DNA from: Haloimpatiens sp042688525
GTDB lineage: Bacteria; Bacillota; Clostridia; Clostridiales; Clostridiaceae
Length of the DNA stretch: 64,000 nt
Assembly (NCBI RefSeq): GCF_042688525.2
Contig: NZ_JBHWAB010000001.1
Span: 1,922,001-1,986,000 of the forward strand
Reading direction: 5' to 3'
Shown here: one piece after another, positions 33,722 to 43,275 of the stretch
Position numbering within the stretch: position 1 is the first letter of the stretch
Layout: every line of letters starts with the position of its first letter
Notes under the pieces: model-generated
Database searches by the model: none
Told to the model about the DNA's origin: nothing
The model's input: the letters and a program-made list of their open reading frames with translations, nothing else
Made by a program: the position numbers and the translations under genes

Positions 33722-35641
33722 ATGAATTGGCAAGCATTGCCGTATACTATACCACTTTGTATTACACTGATTTTTTCTATACTGATAATTGTATATATAT
33801 TTAAATATAAATTAATTCCTGGAGTTGAATTTTTAATTATAATGGCTCTAATAATGGTTTTATGGTCTTTTGGATACATATTTGAAGTACTTTCAAAGGG
33901 ATTAGAGCAAAAAATATTTTGGGATAATATTCAAATGCTTACAGGAGCATTAGGAACTGCTTGTTTTGGTTTTGCACTGCAGTATACGAGACAAAAATCA
34001 CGTTTGAAATTTAAAGAGTATTTTTTATTGGCAATTGAGCCAGTTACTATTTGGATTTTAGCAGTATCAAATTATACTAATTTATTTAGAGAAAATGCAA
34101 GAATGTATACAGGAGGACCAATTCCAGCACTTATATATGATTTAAATAGTGCATCATGGTTTGATCTTACATATGGATATATAATGTACTTTTTGTTTGT
34201 TGTTATTCTCATTAAATTTTTTATTCGTACACACAGTTTATACCGTAAACAGTTGATTATTATATTGTTTGGAGTATCAATTGCAGCTTTGGGTTTAATA
34301 CTATTTTTATTAGGTTTAACTCCTAAATTTATGAGAGACCCAGTTCCAGTTACTTTTACTATTTTAAACATTTCAATAGCTTTTAGTATTTATCGGTATA
34401 AGTTTTTAAATGTAGTACCAATTGCAAGGGAGGTAATTTTTGAAAAACTGAATATGGGTCTAATTGTACTTGATACTAACAAAATAGTAATTGATATTAA
34501 TTTAATAGCAAAAAATATAATAAATAGTAACACTAAAAATATTATAGGACATCATATTAATGAAGTTTTAAATAACCTTAAAAATATTTTTATTGATTTA
34601 GATCATACTAAACGCATGAAATCAGAAATAACTATTGAAAAATATAATAAAAAATTTGTATATGATGTAAAAATATTACCCATATTAAAAAAAGATAAAA
34701 TTCATATAGGGTGGATAATGAGTTTTGAGGATATTAGTGAACGAAAAAGGCTAGAAAAAGCTTTACAAGCTAGTGAAGAAAAATACAGAAATGTTTCTGA
34801 GTTTGCAAATGATGGTATTGCAATTGTACAAAATGGATCAGTTAAATATGTAAATAAAAAATTATCACAAATATTAAAAAGTTCTTACGAAGAAATTGTT
34901 GATTCACGTTTTGAAGAATATATTGTACCAGAACTTAGAAGTAAGCTCAAAGAAAATTATAAAAAGAGATTAGAAGGTAAAAATGTTGATAGTAGGTATG
35001 AAGCAATTTTATTATGTAAGGATAGAAGTACATTAGAAGTAGAAGTAAATGCAGCAGTAATGAATTATAATGGAAGTTTAGCTACATTAGCATACATAAG
35101 AGATATTACTGAGCGTAAACGTGCAGAAAAAATATTAGAAGAACTTGCAACTAAAGATGTACTCACGCATATATTTAACAGACGGCATTTCTTTATACTC
35201 GCAGAAAAAGAGTTTGGTGAAAGTATTAAAAATAATATATGTTTATATGCAATTATGATAGATATTGATTATTTTAAAAATGTGAACGATAGATATGGAC
35301 ATGCAATAGGGGATAAAGTTTTATGTAGTATTGCAAATAGTATTAAAAATTCCATTAGAAAAACTGACTTGTGTTGTAGATATGGAGGAGAAGAATTTGC
35401 AGTGCTTTTACCTAAAACATGCATAAATGAAGCAAGAGTAATAGCAGAAAGAATTAGAAAAAATATAATGAGTATGTATGTAAATACTGAAAAAGGAAAA
35501 ATATCTGTTACTGCAAGTTTAGGAGGAGCAGGAATATTAGAAAATAGTGAAGATAGTATTGACAAGTTATTTGATAGAGCAGATAAATGTATGTATGATG
35601 CTAAAAATTCAGGAAGAAACAAGGTTGTAATGGATAAATAA
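33722..35641 (+). CDS. Diguanylate cyclase with 7TM sensor and two PAS domains
   Basis: A 639-residue membrane protein synthesising c-di-GMP. Seven hydrophobic helices (~5-225) form a histidine-kinase-N-terminal 7TM sensor; a first PAS-like domain (~235-345) ends DISERKRLEKAL, a second PAS (~350-475) ends DITERKRAEKIL, and the GGDEF domain follows. The active loop is CRYGGEEFAV, so it should be catalytic, and RKTD placed five residues before it is the product-inhibition I-site. The ATG at 33722 is preferred over a TTG one codon earlier; AGGAGG precedes both. A REP copy follows the stop by 13 bp. Confidence 0.92.
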   Translation: MNWQALPYTIPLCITLIFSILIIVYIFKYKLIPGVEFLIIMALIMVLWSFGYIFEVLSKGLEQKIFWDNIQMLTGALGTACFGFALQYTRQKSRLKFKEYFLLAIEPVTIWILAVSNYTNLFRENARMYTGGPIPALIYDLNSASWFDLTYGYIMYFLFVVILIKFFIRTHSLYRKQLIIILFGVSIAALGLILFLLGLTPKFMRDPVPVTFTILNISIAFSIYRYKFLNVVPIAREVIFEKLNMGLIVLDTNKIVIDINLIAKNIINSNTKNIIGHHINEVLNNLKNIFIDLDHTKRMKSEITIEKYNKKFVYDVKILPILKKDKIHIGWIMSFEDISERKRLEKALQASEEKYRNVSEFANDGIAIVQNGSVKYVNKKLSQILKSSYEEIVDSRFEEYIVPELRSKLKENYKKRLEGKNVDSRYEAILLCKDRSTLEVEVNAAVMNYNGSLATLAYIRDITERKRAEKILEELATKDVLTHIFNRRHFFILAEKEFGESIKNNICLYAIMIDIDYFKNVNDRYGHAIGDKVLCSIANSIKNSIRKTDLCCRYGGEEFAVLLPKTCINEARVIAERIRKNIMSMYVNTEKGKISVTASLGGAGILENSEDSIDKLFDRADKCMYDAKNSGRNKVVMDK

Positions 35642-35654
35642 AAGATAATAAAAT

Positions 35655-35711
35655 GGGGACGGTTCATTATTTTTAGTTGTAATTTAAAGTAAAAAATAAT
35701 GAACCGTCCCC
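35655..35711. repeat. REP-like hairpin, canonical 57-bp copy
   Basis: GGGGACGGTTCATTATTT arm with a matching AAATAATGAACCGTCCCC arm. A degenerate half (AATTAACTGTTCC) follows at ~35731. Confidence 0.9.
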
Positions 35712-36010
35712 ATATTTTTTTAGTTAAAGGGAAAAATAATTAACTGTTCCTGTATCTTTTTACTAATGTTTATTGAACTATAATACTTTTATGTGATATA
35801 ATTTTAAAAATTAAGAAAATTGCATAAATATACATAGACAAAACTCAAAAATCAAATATATTAATCTTAACCATAGGTAGGTTCTAAATAGATTTTACAC
35901 CTAAATATCATTTATAGGAGTATGGATTTGATAACTATGAAAATAAAGTAAATGAAAAATTAATTGTGCAATTTTGAAATTTAATTTTTAATTTTTATAT
36001 ATAAATCGAA
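35712..36010. other. Upstream region of proBA
   Basis: AT-rich; must contain the proBA promoter. I see no T-box motif or other known proline-responsive leader, and no ORF. Confidence 0.35.
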
Positions 36011-36040
36011 GGGAGGAAGACTTAATAGTTGTTCTATTAA
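36011..36040 (+). promoter_or_regulatory. Distant ribosome site plus hairpin in the proB leader
   Basis: GGGAGGA (36011-36017) lies 36 nt before the proB ATG, too far for normal use. Between them TTAATAG (36022-36028) and CTATTAA (36034-36040) form a perfect stem. Folding it would shorten the effective spacing to about 16-17 nt. Confidence 0.45.
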
Positions 36041-36052
36041 TAGTCGTACTAA

Positions 36053-37192
36053 ATGAACACAATTAGAAAAAATTATTTATCGAGTGTACACAAAGTGGTT
36101 ATAAAAGTTGGAACATCTACACTTACACATTCTAGCGGATTACTTAATTTAAGTAGAATAGAAAAATTGGTAAGACAAATTGCAGATATACATAATAGAG
36201 GTATTGAGGTAATTTTAGTATCCTCAGGTGCTATAGGCGCGGGGGTAGGAAAACTAGGACTTAAAGAAAAGCCAAAAACTATTCCTGAAAAGCAAGCTGC
36301 AGCTGCTGTAGGACAAGGAATGTTGCTTCATATGTATGAAAAATTATTTTCTGAATATGGGAAAATTACAGCACAGATACTTTTGACAAGGGAGGATATT
36401 TGTCAAAGGACAAGATTTTTAAATGCTAGAAATACATTTTTTGCATTACTTGAACAAGGAGTTATACCTATAGTAAACGAAAATGATGCTGTAGTAGTAG
36501 ATGAGATTAAATTTGGGGATAATGATACTTTATCAGCGATGGTTTCTAGTCTTTCTGAATCAGATCTATTAGTAATATTATCTGATATTGAAGGTTTATA
36601 TGATTCAAATCCTAATGAAAATGTTAATGCTAAACTTATACCATATGTAACATGTATTACAAAGGATGTAGAAGATGCTGCTGGTGGAGCTGGAAGTAAC
36701 TTTGGTACGGGAGGCATGGCAACTAAAATTAGTGCTGCTAAAATAGCTATGTCCTCTGGTTCTTCAATGATTATAGTAAATGGTTCTTCAGAAAATATTT
36801 TAAATGATATTTTAGACGGAAAAGAAGTAGGAACTTTTTTTCAAGCAGAAAAGCGTCCTCTGCAGGCAAAAAAACATTGGATGGCGTTCAGTACTAAGCC
36901 TAAAGAATATTTAATTGTGGATGATGGGGCACAAAAAGCTTTAACTGAAAAAAACACCAGTTTATTACCTAAAGGAATAATTGATGTAGTAGGTAACTTT
37001 AATGAAGGAACTATTGTCTGTATAGTAGATAAATCCGGAAAAAAAATTGCGCATGGTATATCAAATTATTCTTCTGCAGATATTAATTTAATAAAAGGCT
37101 TAGATTCTTCACATATAGAGAAAAAATTAGGATACAAAAATTATGATGAAGTAATTCATAGAGATAATTTAGTAATACTTTTAGATAAATAA
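36053..37192 (+). CDS. proB: Glutamate 5-kinase
   Basis: A 379-residue enzyme phosphorylating L-glutamate in the first step of proline synthesis. The amino acid kinase domain (~12-260) has VVIKVGTSTLT, SSGAIGAGVG and the GTGGMATKISAAK loop; a C-terminal PUA domain (~280-370) is present. It is followed by proA 37 bp later. Feedback inhibition by proline is typical for the family. The start codon lacks a close ribosome site (see the leader entry). Confidence 0.95.
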   Translation: MNTIRKNYLSSVHKVVIKVGTSTLTHSSGLLNLSRIEKLVRQIADIHNRGIEVILVSSGAIGAGVGKLGLKEKPKTIPEKQAAAAVGQGMLLHMYEKLFSEYGKITAQILLTREDICQRTRFLNARNTFFALLEQGVIPIVNENDAVVVDEIKFGDNDTLSAMVSSLSESDLLVILSDIEGLYDSNPNENVNAKLIPYVTCITKDVEDAAGGAGSNFGTGGMATKISAAKIAMSSGSSMIIVNGSSENILNDILDGKEVGTFFQAEKRPLQAKKHWMAFSTKPKEYLIVDDGAQKALTEKNTSLLPKGIIDVVGNFNEGTIVCIVDKSGKKIAHGISNYSSADINLIKGLDSSHIEKKLGYKNYDEVIHRDNLVILLDK

Positions 37193-37229
37193 ACTTAGTT
37201 AAAATAGTAAGAAAGGATGGATGAAAATT

Positions 37230-38483
37230 ATGAATATTTATCAATATGTTTTGGAAAAAGTATCTGAATCTAAAGTTGCATCTAGAAAAATGGCTACAGT
37301 ATCTACACAAACTAAAAATATTGCTCTTATAAATATGAGTAAAGCACTTATAGATAATATGCAAGTTATAATAGAAGCTAATCATAAAGATATGAAAAAT
37401 GGAAAGGAAAAAGGATTTTCAAAAGCTTTATTAGATAGACTTTTATTAAATGAAAAAAGAATAGTTTCTATGGCTGATGGATTAAAACAAGTAGCTTTAC
37501 TTAATGATCCTATTGGTGAGGTAAATAAAATGTGGAAAAGGCCTAATAATCTTAGGATAGGTCAAGTGAAAGTACCTCTTGGAGTTATAGGTATGATTTA
37601 TGAAGCTAGACCTAATGTTACTGTAGATGCCGCTGCTCTTTGCTTAAAAGCAGGGAATTCTGTAATTTTACGAGGTGGTTCTGAAGCTATAAATTCTAAT
37701 ATAACTATTGCAAATATAATATCTAAAGCGGCTATAGAATCAGGGCTACCTAAAGGATGTATAACTTTTATAGATAGTACTGATAGGGAAGCTGTAAATA
37801 TTATGATGAAATTAAATGAATACATTGATGTACTTATTCCTCGAGGTGGTGCTGGACTTATAAATGCCGTAGTAAAAAATGCCACTGTACCTGTTATTCA
37901 AACGGGAGTTGGAAATTGTCATATATATGTAGACAAGAATGGTGATTTAGATAAAGCAATAGAGATAGTAGTTAATGCGAAAACTCAAAGACCTGCGGTA
38001 TGTAATGCTATGGAAACTTTACTAGTACATAAAGATATTGCTGAAAAATTTTTACCTAAACTAGAAGAAAGGTTAAAAGAACTTAATGTGGAAGTTAGAG
38101 GATGCATTAAAACTCAAGCTATACTAAAAAACATAAAAGCAGCATGTGAAGAAGACTGGCATACTGAATATTTAGACTTAATACTTGCTGTTAAAGTAGT
38201 AGATTCTATAGATGAAGCGTTGGATCATATCTACAAATATGGTACTAAACATTCAGAAGCTATAATAACAGAAAATTACACAAATTCTCAAAAATTTTTA
38301 AATGAAGTAGATGCTGCTGCGGTGTATGTTAATGCTTCTACAAGGTTTACAGATGGCAGTGAGTTTGGATTTGGTGCTGAAATTGGTATAAGTACTCAGA
38401 AACTTCATGCTAGAGGACCAATGGGGCTCAATGAACTTACTACTACAAAGTATATCATCTATGGAGAAGGACAGGTTAGATAG
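37230..38483 (+). CDS. proA: Gamma-glutamyl phosphate reductase
   Basis: A 417-residue NADPH-dependent reductase converting glutamyl phosphate to glutamate semialdehyde. The ATG at 37230 gives the usual MNIYQYVLEK start with GGATGG 9 nt upstream; an ATG at 37221 is too close to that site. The nucleotide-binding GMIYEARPNVTVDAA and the catalytic cysteine in QRPAVCNAMETLL are clear. It forms an operon with proB; proC is not in the window. Confidence 0.95.
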   Translation: MNIYQYVLEKVSESKVASRKMATVSTQTKNIALINMSKALIDNMQVIIEANHKDMKNGKEKGFSKALLDRLLLNEKRIVSMADGLKQVALLNDPIGEVNKMWKRPNNLRIGQVKVPLGVIGMIYEARPNVTVDAAALCLKAGNSVILRGGSEAINSNITIANIISKAAIESGLPKGCITFIDSTDREAVNIMMKLNEYIDVLIPRGGAGLINAVVKNATVPVIQTGVGNCHIYVDKNGDLDKAIEIVVNAKTQRPAVCNAMETLLVHKDIAEKFLPKLEERLKELNVEVRGCIKTQAILKNIKAACEEDWHTEYLDLILAVKVVDSIDEALDHIYKYGTKHSEAIITENYTNSQKFLNEVDAAAVYVNASTRFTDGSEFGFGAEIGISTQKLHARGPMGLNELTTTKYIIYGEGQVR

Positions 38484-38530
38484 AGAAGATTTTATGGAGT
38501 TTTGCTTGGAAATATATATGAAAATATATA

Positions 38531-38680
38531 GGGGCGGTTTATTACTTTTACCTAGGAATATAGGAATATAGGAATATATGTAGGAATATATGGGGACGGT
38601 TCATTATTTTTAGCTGCAAGTTAAAGCAGAAAATAATGAACCGTCCACTTTATTTCTAATGTTTCAAATGAACCGTCCCC
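38531..38680. repeat. Cluster of REP-like ends and one complete hairpin
   Basis: A degenerate left end (GGGGCGGTTTATTACTTTT, 38531), then several AGGAATATA units, then a nearly complete palindrome (38592-38646), then a lone right end (AATGAACCGTCCCC, ending 38680). It lies between the convergent proA and WG-repeat genes. Confidence 0.8.
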
Positions 38681-38694
38681 ATATTTCACATATT

Positions 38695-40680
38695 TCAAAA
38701 GTGAAATGATATCCAAAAATCACCTTTAGTATCAATTATATTTATAATTTCATCATAAGGTATTTTAAAAGTTGGAAAACCCGCTGCATAAGGTGCTATT
38801 TCATAGGGTGTAAAATAGATATATAATGCGGTGTTGTCTACATAGAAAGGTTGATCAGGGGCTATTCCTTTATAGCCATCGCGATAAATATAGTTATATT
38901 GAGAATCAGTTTTTATTTGTTTTTCTATAATATTACTTAATATCATTACATAATTACTATTTTCCTTAAATAAATCTTTAAGTTCATAAAATTTTCCTGT
39001 AATTAAATCTATGTGAGGATAAATTCGACTTGGCATACCGTGAGCTGCTCCGAAATAAAATTCATAGCCATAAAGTTCTAAAACTAATAAATTTTTTTTG
39101 AAAAATTGTATAGAAAAATCTCCTCCATATCCATATTCAAGTTGTTTATCAGGGTTTATATACTTAACTTGTGATAAATTTTTTAGCTCTTTATTGATAT
39201 TTTTTTGAACAAGTATATTTTTAATTCCTTCTATTTGAGGTACATATACTAAGTAATTTTTATTGGGCTTAACTTTTTCTTCTCGCACACTATAAATATT
39301 ATTAAGCTGAATAATAGTGTTTTGAGTCCACAAAAATTTTGCTTTTTTATCATAATACGATAATCTATTATCTACAAAGGCTTGAATTAAATCACCTATA
39401 AAAGATAAAGTACCAGTACCATTGATAATAGGAAGTGTTTTTGCGATTTTGCCAGTTTTATCTATAAAAAATGTATTTTTATTGTCATAAACAGAGGCAA
39501 AGCCTTTGTCATAATTAGAAATATTATCATAAACAAAGTCTGTTAAAAAGTTTCCATTGTCATCTGATAAACTGTACTTAGAATTCCAATAAGAAGGTGA
39601 AGATTTTAAAGCTTTACCAACAGCAATTCTATTTTCTCCTAGTTGATTTATGTCATTGTATTTTGGATTTATCATATATTTTCCAGTTTTATCTATAAGA
39701 CCGTATTTATTTTCAATATCTTCAGAAACATTAACAACAGCTCTTCCTTCTAAAAAAGGGAGTGCCATAGTATACTGAGGATTGATTAAAATATTTCCTT
39801 TTTCATCAATATATCCATCTTTACTATCTGAATTTTCTTGAAAGCTTAAAATACCTTCACTAAGATTTCCTACATAATAGTATTTATAGGAATTTAAGAG
39901 TTTTTCATTAGTATCTATAATTGCATAATCATTTTCTTTGATTTTTACTACTGCTTTTCCATTTTGAAAGTCACTGCCGTTTTTATATTTAGCATCTATA
40001 ACTTCAGTTCCTTCTCCATCTAAGTATCCATAAAGAAATTCTTCTGAGGCGGTGCTGTTTTTACTAAATAAAGCTCTTCCATCATTATAACTACCTATAA
40101 AATTATATTTTCCTTTAGTAAGTTCTTTTCCACTTTCATCTAGTACTTTAAAGATATCTTTATCTACTACTATGGCTTTTCCTTCTGAAAATTGATTTAT
40201 AGTTTCATATTTAGGTTTTATAATATAATTTCCTCTAGAATCTATAATTCCATATAAATTACCTATTGCGACAATAGCTAATCCATTTTCTTGAAAATCA
40301 TAAGCATAATCATATTTAGGTTTTATCATAAAGTTTCCTTTGTCATCTATAAAGCCCCATTTTTCACCTTGTGTAGTTTTTACTCGTGCTGTATAAAGGT
40401 TTATATTTTTTTCCCTTTCCTGTCTTTTCTGTATTAAGGAAGAGTGATTTTTCAACTTATGGTTTGCTATTTTATACCATATTCCGTAATAGTTTTTTAA
40501 TACTAAAGTATATATTTTTTCTTTTAACTTATAATGGGCAATAATTTCTAATACGCCATCACTATCAAAGTCTACTAAATTAATATCAAATCTTTTGTAA
40601 GGTTTATCTAATATAATTAATTCTCCATGTGTAGGTATAAATTTTAAAACTAAACATACTGTCCAACTTTCATTCCACAT
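38695..40680 (-). CDS. WG-repeat protein with DUF3298-like C-terminus
   Basis: A 661-residue protein. The first ~100 residues look like an FG-GAP/EF-hand type segment (DFDSDGVLEI). Residues ~105-470 hold about eight WG (KWG) repeats, each with a YGxIDxxGxxxIxPKY core (for example GNLYGIIDSRGNYIIKPKY). The last ~190 residues resemble DUF3298/RsiV-type domains (FYFGAAHGMP, PHIDLITGKFYELKDLF, PYAAGFPTFKIPY). No signal peptide is evident from the start at 40680. Function is unknown; WG repeats usually build beta-rich binding surfaces. Confidence 0.82.
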   Translation of the reverse strand: MWNESWTVCLVLKFIPTHGELIILDKPYKRFDINLVDFDSDGVLEIIAHYKLKEKIYTLVLKNYYGIWYKIANHKLKNHSSLIQKRQEREKNINLYTARVKTTQGEKWGFIDDKGNFMIKPKYDYAYDFQENGLAIVAIGNLYGIIDSRGNYIIKPKYETINQFSEGKAIVVDKDIFKVLDESGKELTKGKYNFIGSYNDGRALFSKNSTASEEFLYGYLDGEGTEVIDAKYKNGSDFQNGKAVVKIKENDYAIIDTNEKLLNSYKYYYVGNLSEGILSFQENSDSKDGYIDEKGNILINPQYTMALPFLEGRAVVNVSEDIENKYGLIDKTGKYMINPKYNDINQLGENRIAVGKALKSSPSYWNSKYSLSDDNGNFLTDFVYDNISNYDKGFASVYDNKNTFFIDKTGKIAKTLPIINGTGTLSFIGDLIQAFVDNRLSYYDKKAKFLWTQNTIIQLNNIYSVREEKVKPNKNYLVYVPQIEGIKNILVQKNINKELKNLSQVKYINPDKQLEYGYGGDFSIQFFKKNLLVLELYGYEFYFGAAHGMPSRIYPHIDLITGKFYELKDLFKENSNYVMILSNIIEKQIKTDSQYNYIYRDGYKGIAPDQPFYVDNTALYIYFTPYEIAPYAAGFPTFKIPYDEIINIIDTKGDFWISFHF

Positions 40681-40778
40681 AATATAACCTTCTCATAAAT
40701 TTATTTACATAGATATAGTATTAGATAATTAAGATTTATATTACTTAGAAATTGATGTGATAATAGCGAGAAAATTTG

Positions 40779-40913
40779 ATGGAACTTGTTCCACAGATGT
40801 GCAAGTTTGATTATGTTATGGGAAAATATATGGGAGCAAATTTGAAAAGGACAAAAACTATTGCTAATGGCGATGGAATCTATGATTTTTGGTATACAAA
40901 AAAGGACGATTAG
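40779..40913 (+). pseudogene. C-terminal relic of an L-2-amino-thiazoline-4-carboxylate hydrolase-like protein
   Basis: A 44-residue open frame ends ...MGANLKRTKTIANGDGIYDF..., with VPQMCKFDYVMGKYMG before it. This is the tail pattern of the ATC-hydrolase family (C-DYxMA..GA.L.RTKTLA.GDxCCDF). The rest of the gene is missing and the usual cysteines of the CCDF motif are I and Y. It has no ribosome site. The assignment rests on remembered family pattern. Confidence 0.5.
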
Positions 40914-40997
40914 TGAAAAATTAAAATGGGCATATGTTATTTAGTTCAAATTTGTGATATAATGTATCATGTAATATTTAGAAATGGAGGGATTCAA

Positions 40998-41498
40998 ATG
41001 GAAAAAAAGGCTGCTAAAGCTAAAAGCTGCTTAAAACCTGCACCAGATGTATTGATATCTTGTAGAGATAAGGAAGGAAATAATAATGCATTAGCTGTTG
41101 AATATGCATGTAACTGTAGTTTTGATCCGCCAATGGTTATGGTAGGGATAGTTCCTAGCCGTCATTCATATCATATGGTTAAAGAAACAGGAGTATTTGT
41201 TGTTAATCTAGTTTCAGAGGAATTAAAAAAACAATATGCATATCTTGGAACTCATAGTGGTAGAGATGAGGACAAGCTAGCTAAAATAGGAATGAATGTA
41301 GGCGATGGGGAAAAGGTTAACGCTCCATTATTATTAGATTGTCCTGTAAATATAGAATGTACTGTTGTAGATTCTATAAAAACAGGTTCTCATGAGATGT
41401 TCATAGGAAAAGTAGAATGTGTTCATGCTAATGAAAATATTGTTGATGAAGAAGGCAATGTTGACTATTCAAAGATAAATCTTTTAAAATTTAGATAA
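40998..41498 (+). CDS. Flavin reductase-like FMN-binding protein
   Basis: A 166-residue flavoprotein of the flavin-reductase/flavoredoxin family. The start at 40998 has AATGGAGGGA upstream; an in-frame ATG at 40926 does not. Typical are the N-terminal PAPDVLISCRDKEGNNNALAVEYA, the FMN-phosphate loop PSRHSYHMVKETGVFVVNLVS and the CTVVDSIKTGSHEMFIGKV strand pair. The first part is cysteine-rich (KSCLKP, ISC, YACNCSF), like flavoredoxins. The electron partner is unknown. A REP copy begins 6 bp after the stop. Confidence 0.88.
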   Translation: MEKKAAKAKSCLKPAPDVLISCRDKEGNNNALAVEYACNCSFDPPMVMVGIVPSRHSYHMVKETGVFVVNLVSEELKKQYAYLGTHSGRDEDKLAKIGMNVGDGEKVNAPLLLDCPVNIECTVVDSIKTGSHEMFIGKVECVHANENIVDEEGNVDYSKINLLKFR

Positions 41499-41504
41499 AA
41501 AATT

Positions 41505-41561
41505 GGGGACGGTTCATTATTTTTAGCTTAGATTTAAAGCAAGAAATAATGAACCGTCCCC
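41505..41561. repeat. REP-like hairpin, canonical 57-bp copy
   Basis: Perfect 18-bp outer stem (GGGGACGGTTCATTATTT) and an inner GCTT/AAGC stem. Starts 6 bp past the flavin reductase stop. Confidence 0.9.
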
Positions 41562-41579
41562 ATATTTACTAGCTAAGTA

Positions 41580-41769
41580 TTTACACAATAAGAAAAAAAT
41601 GATAGTATGTATATGTTATAAGTTCAAATTATTTGAGAGTGATCTTAAATTATTTGTTCAATGAAATAATAGGACCTTGCAAAGAAGAGTATTCTGATTT
41701 GTAAAGGAATTATGTCATATTGGATATTTTTTGTGCCAGTATTAACTTTCCTTTACGGGAAAGTTTTTT
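41580..41769 (+). promoter_or_regulatory. Candidate attenuator leader of the HydG-like gene
   Basis: A promoter (TTTACA 41580-41585, 17-bp spacer, TAGTAT 41603-41608) is followed by ~135 nt and an intrinsic terminator (AACTTTCC 41744-41751 with GGAAAGTT 41758-41765, then T-run), all upstream of the ATG at 41863. An additional pairing of CCTTGCAAA (~41683) with TTTGTAAAGG (~41698) is possible, and the AAAGG strand could also pair with the terminator's CCTTT. I recognise no known riboswitch class. Confidence 0.45.
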
Positions 41770-41862
41770 ATTTACAATTAAATATCAAATCAACTTTTAC
41801 TCGTTGTTGTTTGCATATAAGGTTCTAGTTATTAAAAATATAAGTTATTTTGGAGGGATAGT

Positions 41863-43275
41863 ATGCTAGATACAAGTGAAAGAAAGGATTTTATTAATGA
41901 TGAGAAAATTTGGAAACAGTTAAATGGAGCTGTTAATCCTGATGCAGTAGAGATAAGAGAAATCCTTAAAAAATCAGAAAAAAAAATTAGGCTAGAACCA
42001 GAAGAAACTGCAAAACTTCTTCAGGTAGAGGATAAAGAGTTACTTGAAGAGATGTTTAAATTGGCTAGAAAAATAAAAGAAGATGTTTATGGTAAAAGAA
42101 TAGTATTTTTTGCGCCTTTGTATATAGGAAATAAATGCCAAAACAACTGCTTATATTGTGGATTTAGAAGAGAAAATAAATCTATTGTAAGAAAGACTTT
42201 AAGTGACGATGAATTGAGAGAAGAAGTTAAAATAATGGAGAAAGCAGGTCACAAAAGAGCTATACTTGTTTATGGAGAACATTCTGATTATGATGCAGAC
42301 TTTATGGCAGAAACAATAAAAACTGTATATGATACAAAAATTGACAATGGAGAAATTAGAAGGGTAAATATTAATGCAGCACCTTTAGATGTGGAAGGTT
42401 ATAAGAAGCTCTGTGAGGTAGGTATAGGAACTTTTCAAATTTTTCAAGAAACATATCATCATGAAACATATTCAAAGCTTCATCCAAAAGGAGATAGAAA
42501 AAGTGATTATAAATGGAGACTATATGGTTTAGATAGGGCAATAGAAGCTGGAATTGATGATGTAGGTATAGGAGCATTGTTTGGACTTTATGATTGGAAA
42601 TTTGAAGTTATGGGACTTTTATATCATACAATTCATCTTGAAGAGACTTTTGGAGGAGTAGGACCTCATACTATTTCTTTTCCACGAATAGAAGCTGCAA
42701 TTGATACTCCATTTACTCAAAATCCTAAATATAAAGTTTCAGATAAAGACTTTAAAAAACTTGTAGCTGTAATTAGACTTTCAGTGCCATATACAGGAAT
42801 GATATTAACTGCTAGGGAAAAACCAGAAGTTAGAGAAGAAGTATTGCCAATAGGTATTTCTCAGGTAGATGCAGGTTCAAGAATTGGTGTTGGAGGATAT
42901 AAAGAATTTGAAAAAGGATATTTACCAGAAAAAGAACAGTTTCAGTTAGGAGATATGAGGTCATTAGACGAAACAATAAGAGATATATGTAAAGCAGGAT
43001 GTATTCCTTCATTCTGTACAGCAGGATATAGATCAGCAAGGACAGGAAAGAAATTTATGGGACTTGCTAAGCCAGGACTTGTGCATAATTATTGTATGCC
43101 AAATGCTATATTAACTTTTAAAGAATATTTATTGGATTATGCTTCTGAAGAAACAAGAACAGTTGGTGAAAAATCAATTGAAAAACATCTTAAAGGACTT
43201 TCTTTAGAAAAACAAAAAATTGTTAGAGAAAAGCTTAAACTTATTGAAGAAGGAAAAAGGGATATATATGTGTAA
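41863..43275 (+). CDS. HydG-like radical SAM tyrosine lyase lacking one auxiliary-cluster cysteine
   Basis: A 470-residue protein matching [FeFe]-hydrogenase maturase HydG over its whole length. The radical SAM cluster motif is CQNNCLYC (C92, C96, C99), and the dangler-iron histidine is probably H269 in GPHTISFPRI. HydG carries a C-terminal CX2CX22C auxiliary cluster site; here it reads C385-T-A-G388 ... C411, so the middle cysteine is glycine, while an extra cysteine sits at 380. It may bind an altered cluster, or do a different reaction on tyrosine. A GGAGGG site precedes the ATG, and the stop overlaps the next gene. HydE and HydF are not in the window. Confidence 0.85.
   Translation: MLDTSERKDFINDEKIWKQLNGAVNPDAVEIREILKKSEKKIRLEPEETAKLLQVEDKELLEEMFKLARKIKEDVYGKRIVFFAPLYIGNKCQNNCLYCGFRRENKSIVRKTLSDDELREEVKIMEKAGHKRAILVYGEHSDYDADFMAETIKTVYDTKIDNGEIRRVNINAAPLDVEGYKKLCEVGIGTFQIFQETYHHETYSKLHPKGDRKSDYKWRLYGLDRAIEAGIDDVGIGALFGLYDWKFEVMGLLYHTIHLEETFGGVGPHTISFPRIEAAIDTPFTQNPKYKVSDKDFKKLVAVIRLSVPYTGMILTAREKPEVREEVLPIGISQVDAGSRIGVGGYKEFEKGYLPEKEQFQLGDMRSLDETIRDICKAGCIPSFCTAGYRSARTGKKFMGLAKPGLVHNYCMPNAILTFKEYLLDYASEETRTVGEKSIEKHLKGLSLEKQKIVREKLKLIEEGKRDIYV

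Noticed and set aside
35712..36010. T-box or riboswitch before proBA
   Set aside because: No AGGGTGG-type sequence, terminator pair or other class signature could be found.
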